This document shows, in pieces, positions 1 through 7,557 of a stretch of DNA of 19,542 bases (its first letter is position 1; the number at the start of each line of letters is the position of its first letter). Source of the stretch: Fidelibacterota bacterium UBA7300. Its GTDB lineage: Bacteria > Fidelibacterota > Marinisomatia > Marinisomatales > UBA2128. The DNA is taken from assembly GCA_002471865.1 (NCBI GenBank), contig DKQU01000043.1, positions 5,866-25,407 on the forward strand, written 5' to 3'. A program made the position numbers and the translations under genes. Under the pieces are notes generated by a model that saw nothing but the letters and a program-made list of their open reading frames with translations, had not been told where the DNA came from and ran no database searches.

Positions 1-909
1 ATCCCTGTGGGAACTGGTAACCAAGTGATATCGTGGACAATGCAACCTACCTTTTCTGGCAAAAGGGGAATCCGCGTTCAGGACCTTATGGTTGTTCACA
101 TCCTAAATGAAAGTGCCGAGGAGGTGGACGAGAATGGAAGGTGGAAATACCCGATTTATTTTGCTTCTACGGTATCTCCGAGCAATATGATTAGTCTAGA
201 CAGATATCTTAAAATGGAAGGGTTGGCTTTTCGTGTCGGCTCCCGTCCGAGAGGAAGTTTTAACTACAAAAAAATCAAAGAAAATTTGACAACCGTTGTG
301 GATGATGACTGGAGCCGAGATTATAAGGTTGGCTACAAATATCGAAACCTTGATAATCCGAATGTTTATTACAATGGGACCACGGATATTAAGCTGACAC
401 AGAATTGGCGTCACTCATTTATCCAAATGGCCGAGGTAGAAGCACAGAAGATTCCTTTAGCCGGTACAGCTGGTGATACTGTGGATTTAAGCGAAGATAG
501 TCATGCTCAAGCTGCACGAGATCACTTGGAAATGATGGAGAAGCTTATGCCAGAATCCGTCATACCTGTTTTGAGCCCACTTATGTTAGAAAAAATCGGG
601 GAGATATATTCCGTTACAGGTGATACTTCATTAAGCGTGGATGCCCGGTTAAAGGCTGCTTCTATCTTGGAAAAAGAAAACAAGTGGTATCCCAATGATC
701 CGACTCGGTTTTATCAGGCGGGTGAAGTTTATCTTAAATTAAGTCAATTTGATAAGGCGGCTGGGAAATATAATGCAGCAATTCTACTGCTACAAAAAAA
801 AGTACAGGTTAATCCAAATGATGAGCGAGCTCAGCAAATATTATCCACCTGTCGCTACCGGTTGAATCAGATTGATGAATTCCGCAGGGAATTAACCCCC
901 GGATCTTAA
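1..909 (+). CDS. C-terminal part of a DUF2723-type membrane protein with a TPR tail (5' truncated by the window)
   Basis: The reading frame is open from base 1. A GTG at 7 could be taken as a start, but no ribosome binding site is visible and the family is much longer, so I treat this as the 3' end of a gene that begins upstream. The first ~80 residues match the end of DUF2723 proteins: a VQDLMVVHIL stretch, then YPIYFAST, then the LDRYLKMEGLAFRV segment. Residues ~210-290 read as one or two tetratricopeptide-like helix pairs (WYPNDPTRFYQAGEVYL, then FDKAAGKYNAA). DUF2723 proteins are polytopic membrane proteins, often placed near glycosyltransferases and likely lipid-linked sugar transferases. 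The membrane part would lie outside the window. The gene stops 1 bp before the GT2 start, so the two are probably co-transcribed. The family call is by motif memory; the substrate is unknown. Confidence 0.72.
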   Translation: MPVGTGNQVISWTMQPTFSGKRGIRVQDLMVVHILNESAEEVDENGRWKYPIYFASTVSPSNMISLDRYLKMEGLAFRVGSRPRGSFNYKKIKENLTTVVDDDWSRDYKVGYKYRNLDNPNVYYNGTTDIKLTQNWRHSFIQMAEVEAQKIPLAGTAGDTVDLSEDSHAQAARDHLEMMEKLMPESVIPVLSPLMLEKIGEIYSVTGDTSLSVDARLKAASILEKENKWYPNDPTRFYQAGEVYLKLSQFDKAAGKYNAAILLLQKKVQVNPNDERAQQILSTCRYRLNQIDEFRRELTPGS

Positions 910-910
910 A

Positions 911-1954
911 ATGGGAGACGCCGCCCGGGTCTCTGTCATTATTCCCCATTGGAATGGGATCGAGATTCTCTCTGACTGTCTAGATTCCCTCACTAAATCC
1001 ACTTATCCCAATCTCGAGATTGTTGTTGTGGACAACGCTTCCTCGGACGGCAGTCCCGATTGGGTAACTGAACATCATCCCAATGTTAATTTGGTACGCT
1101 GTGGTGAAAATCACGGTTATGCTGGAGGATGTAACCGGGGTGCAGAAGTGGCTAAAGGTAAGTTCCTGCTGTTCCTGAACAACGATACAGTTCATGAGCC
1201 AGGATGGATTGAACCGCTTGTAGAATCCGTGGAAGTAGATGAGTCAGTAGCGGCAGTCCAGCCGAAAATACTCAACTATTTTGAACGAAATAAGTTTGAC
1301 TACGCCGGAGGAGCCGGAGGAGCCCTTGATATTCTCTGTTTTCCGTTTGTCAGGGGACGTGTTTTTTTCGAGCTTGAAGAAGATGAAGAGCAGTATGATA
1401 TTGCTGCCGAAATATTTTGGGCTTCAGGGACAGCATTTCTTGTGAGAAAGTCAGTTTTTGAAGATAGCGGAGGATTCGACGAGAGCTTCTTCGCCCATCA
1501 GGAAGAAATTGATCTTCAATGGCGGATCCACCTCATGGGATACACTATAAAGGCAGCTCCGCAATCTGTAGTGTATCACCGGAATGCAGCCACTCTCCCC
1601 ATGGAATCTCCGCGGAAGAAATATCTCAATCACAGGAACTCGCTCCTGATGCTGCTCTCAAATTACAATCTTCCTTTGACTCTCTATCTGTTCCCCATCC
1701 GGTTTGTACTTGAGTTTGTGGCAGCACTTTATGCTGTCGCTCTCTTTGATTTTCCTCATGTGTTGGCAGTTTTTAAATCGCTGGGTTGGATAGTTATTCA
1801 CCCACGATTAATTGCCCGCCGCCGCCGTAGAGTACACTTACTCCGGAAGCTCAGCGACAAAGAGATGATGGGGAAGTTTTACTCAGGGAGTGTGGTTTTC
1901 GACTATTACCTGCGTCGCAAGCGTCGTTATCGGGACTTGATCCCCAATCCCTGA
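911..1954 (+). CDS. Family 2 glycosyltransferase, rhamnosyltransferase-like
   Basis: 347 residues. The N-terminal GT-A fold is clear: VSVIIPHWNG (residues 7-16), the nucleotide-binding VVVDNASSDGS (38-48), and LNND (89-92) in place of the DXD metal-binding motif. The acceptor-side signature FFAHQEEIDLQWR (193-205) matches the (E)D-D-W/R motif of WbbL-like enzymes. Residues ~255-282 are hydrophobic and probably anchor the protein, followed by a very basic tail (RRRRR at 303-307). The protein probably transfers a sugar from a nucleotide donor to a cell-surface glycan on the cytoplasmic face of the inner membrane; donor and acceptor cannot be read. The start is the ATG 1 bp after the upstream DUF2723 gene, so translation is probably coupled. 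Its last 28 bp overlap tail-to-tail with the PorD-like gene on the minus strand. Confidence 0.85.
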   Translation: MGDAARVSVIIPHWNGIEILSDCLDSLTKSTYPNLEIVVVDNASSDGSPDWVTEHHPNVNLVRCGENHGYAGGCNRGAEVAKGKFLLFLNNDTVHEPGWIEPLVESVEVDESVAAVQPKILNYFERNKFDYAGGAGGALDILCFPFVRGRVFFELEEDEEQYDIAAEIFWASGTAFLVRKSVFEDSGGFDESFFAHQEEIDLQWRIHLMGYTIKAAPQSVVYHRNAATLPMESPRKKYLNHRNSLLMLLSNYNLPLTLYLFPIRFVLEFVAALYAVALFDFPHVLAVFKSLGWIVIHPRLIARRRRRVHLLRKLSDKEMMGKFYSGSVVFDYYLRRKRRYRDLIPNP

Positions 1955-2769
1955 CGATACGTTTCTTCGTTATCAGGGTCGAGGGAAATCATCGTTTTAA
2001 TAACTTTCTTTCGGTTGGGTAGATATGGAGGTAATAAGGCGATGTCCCGGGCATGGGCATCCAGAAATATTGAGCTGTAGTGTTCCCGGGGTGCCTGCCT
2101 GTAGTTTTCTTCCAGATTATCCAGCATTTTATCGAAGGCCGCGGATGCGTTTACAGGATCGCCTTCATCTAAATACGCTAACCCGTCAAAAAGATGGAAT
2201 TTGGCTGTCCGAAGGGGTTTATTCTTACTTATGATATTAACAACCTCGCTTCTCTGTCGCCATCCGCGTGTGTACTGGGATGACATCCCGCGGAGAGCTA
2301 TATCTCGAGCTCGTTCGTAAAAACGTGTACCACCCAGAATATCGTATGTATCTGTTTCGCCTGCCAAAATAAGAACACCGTAGAACTCCAGGAAACTCGC
2401 CAGAGGATCGAAAATCACCGATGAGTAAGAGACTCCCTGGCCCTGTGAATAGGGGAACTGTGCACTCTTGGCAAAATATCTCTGGTCACTGCCGTTTGCA
2501 AAAAGACACTGTACACCGTAAAGCCGCTGTCCCCCTTTATCAGCCACGGATTGGAAGAAGAGCTGAACCGTCAGCGGAATTTCTAGGTCGCTGTATTCAT
2601 CATCCCACACTGTGGATTCAAAAAAGTATTGAATTTGCTCGTCTATTCCCTGGGTAACTCGCCGGTCGTTTTCCTTCATCTGACTGTCGTCTACCGAAAT
2701 TGATACGGTAACGAACTGAGCCGCAATCATGCCCGGAAGAAGGAGAATAGCTGTTTTTTGTAGAAACAT
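1927..2769 (-). CDS. PorD-like (DUF4835) exported protein, possible type IX secretion component
   Basis: I start this at the ATG at 2769, which gives a signal peptide beginning MFLQKTAILLLPGMIAAQ and a 280-residue protein. A TTG at 2805 would add 12 residues ahead of the signal peptide and has no Shine-Dalgarno sequence. The mature part follows the order known for DUF4835/PorD: an N-terminal beta portion; the segment VIFDPLASFLEFYGVLILAGETD (residues 118-140, aromatic-rich, tolerant of short breaks); GGTRFYERARDIA (146-158); YTRGW (166-170); NKPLRTAKFHLFDGL (183-197); then helices. PorD is a periplasmic or outer-membrane protein needed for gliding and type IX secretion in Bacteroidota, but its precise role is unclear. 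The usual coaBC and recN neighbours are absent here. The gene faces the GT2 gene and overlaps its end by 28 bp. The family match is fairly strong; a role in secretion is inference. Confidence 0.72.
   Translation of the reverse strand: MFLQKTAILLLPGMIAAQFVTVSISVDDSQMKENDRRVTQGIDEQIQYFFESTVWDDEYSDLEIPLTVQLFFQSVADKGGQRLYGVQCLFANGSDQRYFAKSAQFPYSQGQGVSYSSVIFDPLASFLEFYGVLILAGETDTYDILGGTRFYERARDIALRGMSSQYTRGWRQRSEVVNIISKNKPLRTAKFHLFDGLAYLDEGDPVNASAAFDKMLDNLEENYRQAPREHYSSIFLDAHARDIALLPPYLPNRKKVIKTMISLDPDNEETYRQGLGIKSR
1949..1978. terminator. Possible bidirectional terminator hairpin at the GT2/PorD-like convergence
   Basis: The arms CCCTGA (1949-1954) and TCAGGG (1973-1978) are perfectly complementary. 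Inside them, GATACG (1956-1961) and CGT-T-ATC (1968-1974) can form an alternative 6-bp stem with one bulge and a TTTCTT loop. The GT2 stop codon lies in the left arm, and the whole element is inside the 3' coding end of the PorD-like gene. Neither side has a strong T tract, so intrinsic termination is not certain. Confidence 0.3.
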
Positions 2770-2861
2770 CACTGGGAAAGTATTGAGAAATGAGACTACA
2801 CTCAAGAGGAATCGGTGGAGTTATCACAGGGAAGTGAGACCGCTCTTTTGTAAATTTTGTT
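2770..2861. promoter_or_regulatory. Divergent intergenic region, presumed promoters for the PorD-like and CCA genes
   Basis: These 92 bp separate two divergent genes, so each should have a promoter here. On the minus strand, TTGAGT and TACTTT lie 17 bp apart upstream of 2769 and form a weak sigma-70-like pair. On the plus strand, TAAATTTTG sits a few bases before the CCA gene ATG. It is one base off the Bacteroidota -7 consensus TAnnTTTG and would give an almost leaderless transcript, but no TTTG -33 partner is visible. None of these boxes is convincing alone. Neither gene has a good Shine-Dalgarno sequence here. Confidence 0.3.
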
Positions 2862-4295
2862 ATGACTAATATCGTAAAACTGTTGGATCAGGATAAAGAA
2901 AACTCCAAGCTTTTCCGCGCTGCAAGTGCTGTAGCATCTGAAGAATCTGTGGAAGTTCATGTTGTTGGTGGCTATGTCCGCGACATAATGCTGGACCGTC
3001 AACTCTCAGATGTGGATCTGATGGTAGTTGGCGATGGCATCAGTTTTGCTAGAAAACTCGCAAAAAAGTTGAAGATCAAAACAGTGGTGCCTTTCGAGAA
3101 ATTTGGAACTGCACAGATTCATAGCGAAGATGGAATTATCGAAGTCGCTTCTGCAAGAGTGGAAACGTACGAAAGTGACTCACGCAAACCAGAAGTGAAT
3201 TCTGCAAATCTGGAGATGGATCTTTCCCGTCGAGACTTTACCGTCAATGCAATGGCTATTTCACTTTGTGATGACAGTTCGGGCGAACTGTCAGATCCTT
3301 ACGGTGGAGTGCGTGATCTGCAGAAGCGTCTTTTACGGACACCTCTCGATCCGGATACGACTTTCTCTGATGATCCGTTGCGGATGCTCCGGGCTGTTCG
3401 CTTTGCAGCACAGCTAGATTTTCAGATCGACAAACCGGTAGCTGAAAGTATTATACGTCAAGCTAAACGGATGGAGATTGTCTCTGCTGAACGTATAACC
3501 AATGAGTTCTATAAAATTCTTAACACTCCCGTTCCGTCCATCGGGCTGGACTTATTACAACAGGTTGGATTGTTGGAGATTGTGTTTCCGGAAATAGCTG
3601 CAATGGTAGGTCTTGAGCAGCCGAAGGAGTGGCACCATAAGGATATTTTTTATCATACACTCCAAGTTGTGGACAACATCGCCAAACTTACCGATAAACC
3701 TGATCTTAGATTTGCTGCTCTTGTTCACGATATCGCCAAGCCGCGCACTCGTCGATTAAGTACCTCCAAAGGGTGGACCTTTCACGGTCATGATGTAGTG
3801 GGAAGCAGAATGTTGAAGAAAGTGGCTAGAAGGATGAAGCTTTCGAACAAAACGTTGGATTATTTGCAAAAGTTAACGATGCTGCATCTCCGGCCCATTG
3901 CTTTAGCCAAGGATGGTGTGACAGATAGCGCTGTCCGACGAGTAATGGCTTATTCCGGTGAAGAATTAGATGATCTCTTGATTCTCTGTAGGGCGGATAT
4001 CACATCAAAGAATCCCATGTTGGTTAAGAAGTACTTGGGGAACTTTGATCGAGTAGAAAAGCTAATGCAAAATGTTGAGGAACGGGATGCGTTTAGAGCA
4101 TTTCAGTCACCTGTCAGAGGGGAAGAAATTATGAAAGAACTTGATTTGCCTCCAGGAAAGTTCATAGGGGAAATCAAGAGCCGAATAGAAGATGCAATTC
4201 TCGATGGGGAGATTGAAAACAATTATGAAGCAGCATACGATTTCTTTAAGAAAATCAAACCTGATTATACTGATAAAGAAGAGAATCACTCCTGA
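2862..4295 (+). CDS. cca: CCA-adding enzyme / poly(A) polymerase family tRNA nucleotidyltransferase with HD domain
   Basis: 477 residues. The class II nucleotidyltransferase head has GGYVRD (36-41) and the catalytic acidic pair in SDVDLMVVG (Asp50 and Asp52). RRDFTVNAMA (123-132) and the DPLRMLRAVRFA neck (171-182) follow, then ERITNEFYKIL (210-220), all diagnostic of bacterial CCA/PAP enzymes. Residues ~258-345 carry an HD phosphohydrolase domain (LVHDIAKP, with His289 and Asp290), as in many bacterial CCA enzymes. The enzyme repairs or completes the 3' CCA end of tRNAs in the cytoplasm. The family includes A-adding and CC-adding partners and poly(A) polymerase, which sequence reading cannot separate with certainty. 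The ATG at 2862 has no clear ribosome binding site. The gene is followed by the 115-bp gap that holds the sigma-54 promoter. Confidence 0.88.
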   Translation: MTNIVKLLDQDKENSKLFRAASAVASEESVEVHVVGGYVRDIMLDRQLSDVDLMVVGDGISFARKLAKKLKIKTVVPFEKFGTAQIHSEDGIIEVASARVETYESDSRKPEVNSANLEMDLSRRDFTVNAMAISLCDDSSGELSDPYGGVRDLQKRLLRTPLDPDTTFSDDPLRMLRAVRFAAQLDFQIDKPVAESIIRQAKRMEIVSAERITNEFYKILNTPVPSIGLDLLQQVGLLEIVFPEIAAMVGLEQPKEWHHKDIFYHTLQVVDNIAKLTDKPDLRFAALVHDIAKPRTRRLSTSKGWTFHGHDVVGSRMLKKVARRMKLSNKTLDYLQKLTMLHLRPIALAKDGVTDSAVRRVMAYSGEELDDLLILCRADITSKNPMLVKKYLGNFDRVEKLMQNVEERDAFRAFQSPVRGEEIMKELDLPPGKFIGEIKSRIEDAILDGEIENNYEAAYDFFKKIKPDYTDKEENHS

Positions 4296-4349
4296 GTTTA
4301 TCTGTAGTCCTTTTCCTTGAATAGCGCCTTTAGGACGGGTAAATTCAGT

Positions 4350-4366
4350 TTGGCACGATGATTGCT
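4350..4366 (+). promoter_or_regulatory. Consensus sigma-54 (RpoN) -24/-12 promoter upstream of kdsB
   Basis: The sequence TTGGCACGATGATTGCT fits the sigma-54 consensus YTGGCACGrNNNTTGCW at every defined position. The invariant GG (4352-4353) and GC (4364-4365) are separated by exactly 10 bases. The start site would fall about 4377, giving a leader of about 34 nt with an AAGGGGG ribosome binding site (4396-4402) and 8 nt to the kdsB ATG. It lies in a true intergenic gap, on the correct strand, at the head of the operon that contains rpoN. I saw no other full match in either strand. A sigma-54 promoter needs an activator ATPase bound upstream; no convincing activator site was identified. Confidence 0.8.
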
Positions 4367-4410
4367 TGTAAAGAAGATACAAATGCTCTAATGGTAAGGG
4401 GGCACATCTC

Positions 4411-5124
4411 ATGGGAGTCTTAGGCGTCATACCCGCTCGTTATGATTCTGTTCGATTTCCCGGTAAGGTGCTCATACCTATTGATGGTCTTCCAATGGTG
4501 GCAAGAGTGTATAATCAAGCTATCCAGTGCAGGGAGTTAGATTCTGTCATTATTGCGACAGACAGTCAATACGTCAAGAATGCCATGGAAGAGTTAGATA
4601 TTCCGGTTGAAATGACGAGTAGTGATCACGCAACAGGAACTGAACGGACTGCTGAGATAGCTTCGAGGCATGATGATGAGATTGTGATAAATATTCAAGG
4701 AGATGAACCATTCATATTTCCAGATATTATTGATGGAGCAGTATCGCTTCTTTTCGAAGATAAGTCAATGGGAATGAGCACAGCTGCGAGTTCTTCAATT
4801 TCCCAGGATGAGTGGGAAAATCCTAATGTAGTCAAAGTTGAATTGGATGAAAACGGTTTTGCTAAGGACTTTTTCCGTGTATGGGAAGGAGAACAAATTG
4901 ATGAGCACTTCAAACATATAGGCATTTACGCTTTCCGGCGTGAATATCTAATGGAATTGACAAAAATAGAGAAAAGCTCCCATGAAATTGAGCGAAGTTT
5001 GGAACAGATGAGAGCGTTGGATGCAGGCTGTAAAATGGGTGTTTTTATTACTGAGCATGATGTGATTGGTGTCAATACTCCAGACGATCTTAATGCGCTG
5101 ATCGAGGAGATGGGAATTGCCTAA
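4411..5124 (+). CDS. kdsB: 3-deoxy-manno-octulosonate (Kdo) cytidylyltransferase, CMP-Kdo synthetase, divergent
   Basis: 237 residues, slightly shorter than the usual ~245-250. The nucleotide-binding head GVIPARYDSVRFPGK (5-19), ATD (49-51), NIQGDEP (94-100), ENPNVVKV (136-143), FKHIGIYAFRREYL (167-180) and LEQMRALDAG (197-206) identify KdsB. It couples CTP to Kdo to give CMP-Kdo, the donor for lipid A core assembly in the cytoplasm. The unusual part is residues 150-166. Relatives carry an ALYFSRSPIP(Y/F) segment and a longer loop here; this protein has AKDFFRVWEGEQIDEH. The sugar site may therefore be altered. The ATG at 4411 has an AAGGGGG ribosome binding site 8 nt upstream. It is the first gene behind the sigma-54 promoter and overlaps pyrG by 8 nt, which fits CTP supply next to the CTP consumer. 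Confidence 0.88.
   Translation: MGVLGVIPARYDSVRFPGKVLIPIDGLPMVARVYNQAIQCRELDSVIIATDSQYVKNAMEELDIPVEMTSSDHATGTERTAEIASRHDDEIVINIQGDEPFIFPDIIDGAVSLLFEDKSMGMSTAASSSISQDEWENPNVVKVELDENGFAKDFFRVWEGEQIDEHFKHIGIYAFRREYLMELTKIEKSSHEIERSLEQMRALDAGCKMGVFITEHDVIGVNTPDDLNALIEEMGIA
5104..5109 (+). promoter_or_regulatory. Ribosome binding site that supports the TTG start of pyrG
   Basis: GAGGAG inside the 3' end of kdsB lies 7 nt before the TTG at 5117. There is no ATG or GTG between it and the conserved KYVFVLGG start of CTP synthase, so this Shine-Dalgarno sequence fixes a TTG start that overlaps the kdsB stop by 8 nt. Confidence 0.7.
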
Positions 5125-6739
5125 GACTAAGACAAAGTACGTATTTGTCCTCGGCGGAGTAATGTCCGGCTTGGGTAAGGGAATTGCCTCAGCATCCATC
5201 GGATATCTAATGAAGAGTCGCGGGCTTCGAGTCACGATTATGAAGCTCGATCCTTACCTGAATGTTGATCCCGGAACTATGAATCCGTATCAGCACGGAG
5301 AAGTATTTGTGCTGGACGATGGCTCTGAGACTGATCTCGATTTGGGTCATTATGAGCGTTTCATAGATGTGAACATGGACAAGCGGAACAATGCCACGAC
5401 GGGACAGATTTATCAGTCAGTGCTGGATCGGGAAAGAGAGGGCGATTATCTTGGTCAGACGATCCAGATCATTCCGCATATTACCGATGAACTGACGAGG
5501 AGGATTCGGGCTGTCAATCATCCACACAGGTATGATGTTGTCATCTGCGAAGTGGGAGGTACTATCGGTGATATTGAGAGTCAGCCATTCCTGGAGACTA
5601 TCCGCCAGATGCGACTTGACATTGGTCGAGAGAACTGCTTCGTGGCCCATGTGACTCTTCTCCCGTATATTGATGCCAGTGAAGAATTGAAGACGAAGCC
5701 GACTCAGCACAGCGTTATGAAAATGAGGGAAATCGGACTGGAGCCGGATATGATCCTCTGCAGAAGTGATCGTTCTATTCCTGCATCTGTGAAAAAGAAG
5801 ATTTCCCTTTTCTGTAGTGTACCTCAATCCAATGTAGTAGAAGCCCGGGATGTGGATACCATATATGAAGTACCACTGAGACTATACAAGCAGGATGTAG
5901 GACAGATTATTGCTGAACAGCTGCAGCTTGATGGTAAAAGCGCCGATATTTCTAAATTAGATCAGTTCATCGAGCGATTCAAGAATCCGAATCACGAAGT
6001 AACAATAGGGCTTTGCGGAAAATACACCGAATTACCCGATGCTTATAAGAGTGTAATTGAAGCATTTGTCCACTCAGGAGTGGAAAACGATGCTAGAGTG
6101 CACATCAGATGGATTAATACTGAATTACTTAAATCTGACGAAAACAGTGAAGAACATTTAGGCGATTTGGATGGTATTTTGGTTCTCCCTGGCTTTGGCG
6201 ACCGTGGGACGGAAGGAAAGGTTCATTGTGCAAAGTATGCTCGAGAAAACGAGGTTCCTTATCTAGGTATCTGTCTTGGATTACAGATGGCAGTTGTGGA
6301 ATTTGCTCGTAATGTCTGTGGCTTGACTCGAGCCAACAGTACTGAATTTAATCGTCGAACACCTGATCCTGTAGTTGCACTTATGCCTTCTCAGCTGAAA
6401 GTGAAAAAGAAAGGTGCCACCATGCGACTTGGAGCCTATAACTGTAATGTATCAACGGGAACAAAAGCTTTTTCGGCATATAGGAAAAAGAATATCAGCG
6501 AACGTCATCGCCACCGCTATGAAGTGAACAATAATTATCGAAAGCAACTTGAAAAGAGAGGAATGATTTTCAGCGGGATTAATCCGGAACTAGACTTAGC
6601 AGAAATCATTGAATTGAAAGATCACCCGTGGTTTGTGGCGTGTCAATTTCATCCTGAGTTGAAAAGTCGGGTTGAAAAAGCACACCCCCTATTTCGTGAA
6701 TTTGTGAAAGCATCACTAAAATACAAGTTAGCATCATGA
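5117..6739 (+). CDS. pyrG: CTP synthase
   Basis: 540 residues, the full family length. The N-terminal synthetase domain begins KYVFVLGGVMSGLGKGI (7-23, with the ATP-binding loop), continues with LDPYLNVDPGTMNPYQHGEV (44-63) and has the Mg-binding acidic residues in DLDLGHYERF (Asp75) and CEVGGTIGDIES (Glu145). The glutamine amidotransferase domain from ~295 carries the nucleophile in GICLGLQMA (Cys386) and the His512/Glu514 pair in FHPELKSR. It makes CTP from UTP, ATP and glutamine in the cytoplasm. Translation starts at a TTG placed by GAGGAG at 5104-5109. It overlaps kdsB by 8 nt and kdsA by 4 nt (ATGA). The kdsB-pyrG-kdsA order is also known from Geobacter-like genomes. Confidence 0.96.
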   Translation: MPKTKTKYVFVLGGVMSGLGKGIASASIGYLMKSRGLRVTIMKLDPYLNVDPGTMNPYQHGEVFVLDDGSETDLDLGHYERFIDVNMDKRNNATTGQIYQSVLDREREGDYLGQTIQIIPHITDELTRRIRAVNHPHRYDVVICEVGGTIGDIESQPFLETIRQMRLDIGRENCFVAHVTLLPYIDASEELKTKPTQHSVMKMREIGLEPDMILCRSDRSIPASVKKKISLFCSVPQSNVVEARDVDTIYEVPLRLYKQDVGQIIAEQLQLDGKSADISKLDQFIERFKNPNHEVTIGLCGKYTELPDAYKSVIEAFVHSGVENDARVHIRWINTELLKSDENSEEHLGDLDGILVLPGFGDRGTEGKVHCAKYARENEVPYLGICLGLQMAVVEFARNVCGLTRANSTEFNRRTPDPVVALMPSQLKVKKKGATMRLGAYNCNVSTGTKAFSAYRKKNISERHRHRYEVNNNYRKQLEKRGMIFSGINPELDLAEIIELKDHPWFVACQFHPELKSRVEKAHPLFREFVKASLKYKLAS

Positions 6740-7557
6740 CTGTTCAAATAGGAAATATTGAAGTCGGTGGAAGTGAATTAGTAATAATTGCAGGTCCGTG
6801 TGTAATCGAATCACGGAATCATTCTTTGAAGATGGCAACCTTATTAAAGGAAATAATGCTGAGTGAGGAGATTCCGTTCATCTTCAAAACATCATTTGAT
6901 AAGGCAAACCGTACATCCGTGAATTCTTACCGCGGCCCCGGACTGGAAGAAGGGTTGGACATTCTTGGGGAAGTTAAAGATACCACCAGCGTTCCAATTC
7001 TTACTGATATTCACTCTCCTGATCAAGCCGAATTGGTAGCTAAAGTTGCAGATGTTCTGCAGGTTCCGGCATTTCTCTGTCGACAAACGGACTTGCTTCT
7101 GGCAGCAGGTGAAACAGGAAAGTGTGTCAATGTGAAGAAAGGTCAATTTATCGCTCCTCAAGATTTGACCAATATTGTTAAGAAAATAGAGTCTACAGGC
7201 AATAGCAATATTCTCTTGACTGAGCGGGGAACAAGCTTCGGCTACAACAATCTTGTTGCAGATATGAGAGCAATTCACATCATGAAGGAGTCTGGACATC
7301 CCGTTGTATTTGATGCCACTCACAGCGCCCAGATGCCAGGTGTGCTAGGAGATTCTACAGGCGGTAACAGGGAAATCATTCCCACTTTGGCAAAAGCGGC
7401 TGTAGCAGCGGGTTGTGACGCCGTCTTCATGGAAGTTCATGATGATGTAGTAAATGCCAAGAGCGATGCAGCCACTCAATGGCCGTTAGAAAGAGCAGCT
7501 GGACTTGTAGTGATACTGAAAAAAATCTTTCAAGTGGTGAGAGATTCAAATGAGTGA
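6736..7557 (+). CDS. kdsA: 3-deoxy-8-phosphooctulonate (Kdo-8-P) synthase, metal-dependent class
   Basis: 273 residues. It condenses phosphoenolpyruvate with arabinose 5-phosphate to give Kdo-8-phosphate. Motifs: IAGPCVIES (18-26), FKTSFDKANRTSVNSYRGPGLEEG (50-73, the PEP/A5P site; quoted in part), PAFLCRQTDLL (111-121), VNVKKGQF (131-138), LTERGTSFGYNNLV (161-174). All four ligands of the metal-dependent (Aquifex-type) class are present: Cys22, where the E. coli-type enzyme has Asn, then His196 in DATHS, Glu233 in FMEVH and Asp244 in KSDAATQ. It starts at an ATG overlapping the pyrG stop by 4 nt and overlaps kdsC by 8 nt. The substrate comes from kdsD and the product goes to kdsC, both next in line. 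Confidence 0.96.
   Translation: MTVQIGNIEVGGSELVIIAGPCVIESRNHSLKMATLLKEIMLSEEIPFIFKTSFDKANRTSVNSYRGPGLEEGLDILGEVKDTTSVPILTDIHSPDQAELVAKVADVLQVPAFLCRQTDLLLAAGETGKCVNVKKGQFIAPQDLTNIVKKIESTGNSNILLTERGTSFGYNNLVADMRAIHIMKESGHPVVFDATHSAQMPGVLGDSTGGNREIIPTLAKAAVAAGCDAVFMEVHDDVVNAKSDAATQWPLERAAGLVVILKKIFQVVRDSNE

Noticed and set aside
2770..2805. The TTG at 2805 as start of the PorD-like gene
   Set aside because: It has no Shine-Dalgarno sequence and would place 12 residues before an otherwise normal signal peptide that begins at the ATG at 2769.
4307..4336. GTCCT-N20-AGGAC dyad 14 bp upstream of the sigma-54 box, as a possible activator site
   Set aside because: The arms match over only 5 bp and the site is closer than typical activator sites, so chance is likely.
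4362..4390. A sigma-70 promoter from TTGCTT and TCTAAT upstream of kdsB
   Set aside because: The -35 matches only three of six positions and the spacing is 19, so it is much weaker than the overlapping sigma-54 element; a minor role is not excluded.
4107..4430. A 107-codon minus-strand open frame covering the end of cca, the intergenic gap and the kdsB start
   Set aside because: It lies opposite conserved coding sequence and the sigma-54 promoter, has no ribosome binding site and its product has no recognisable fold or family features.
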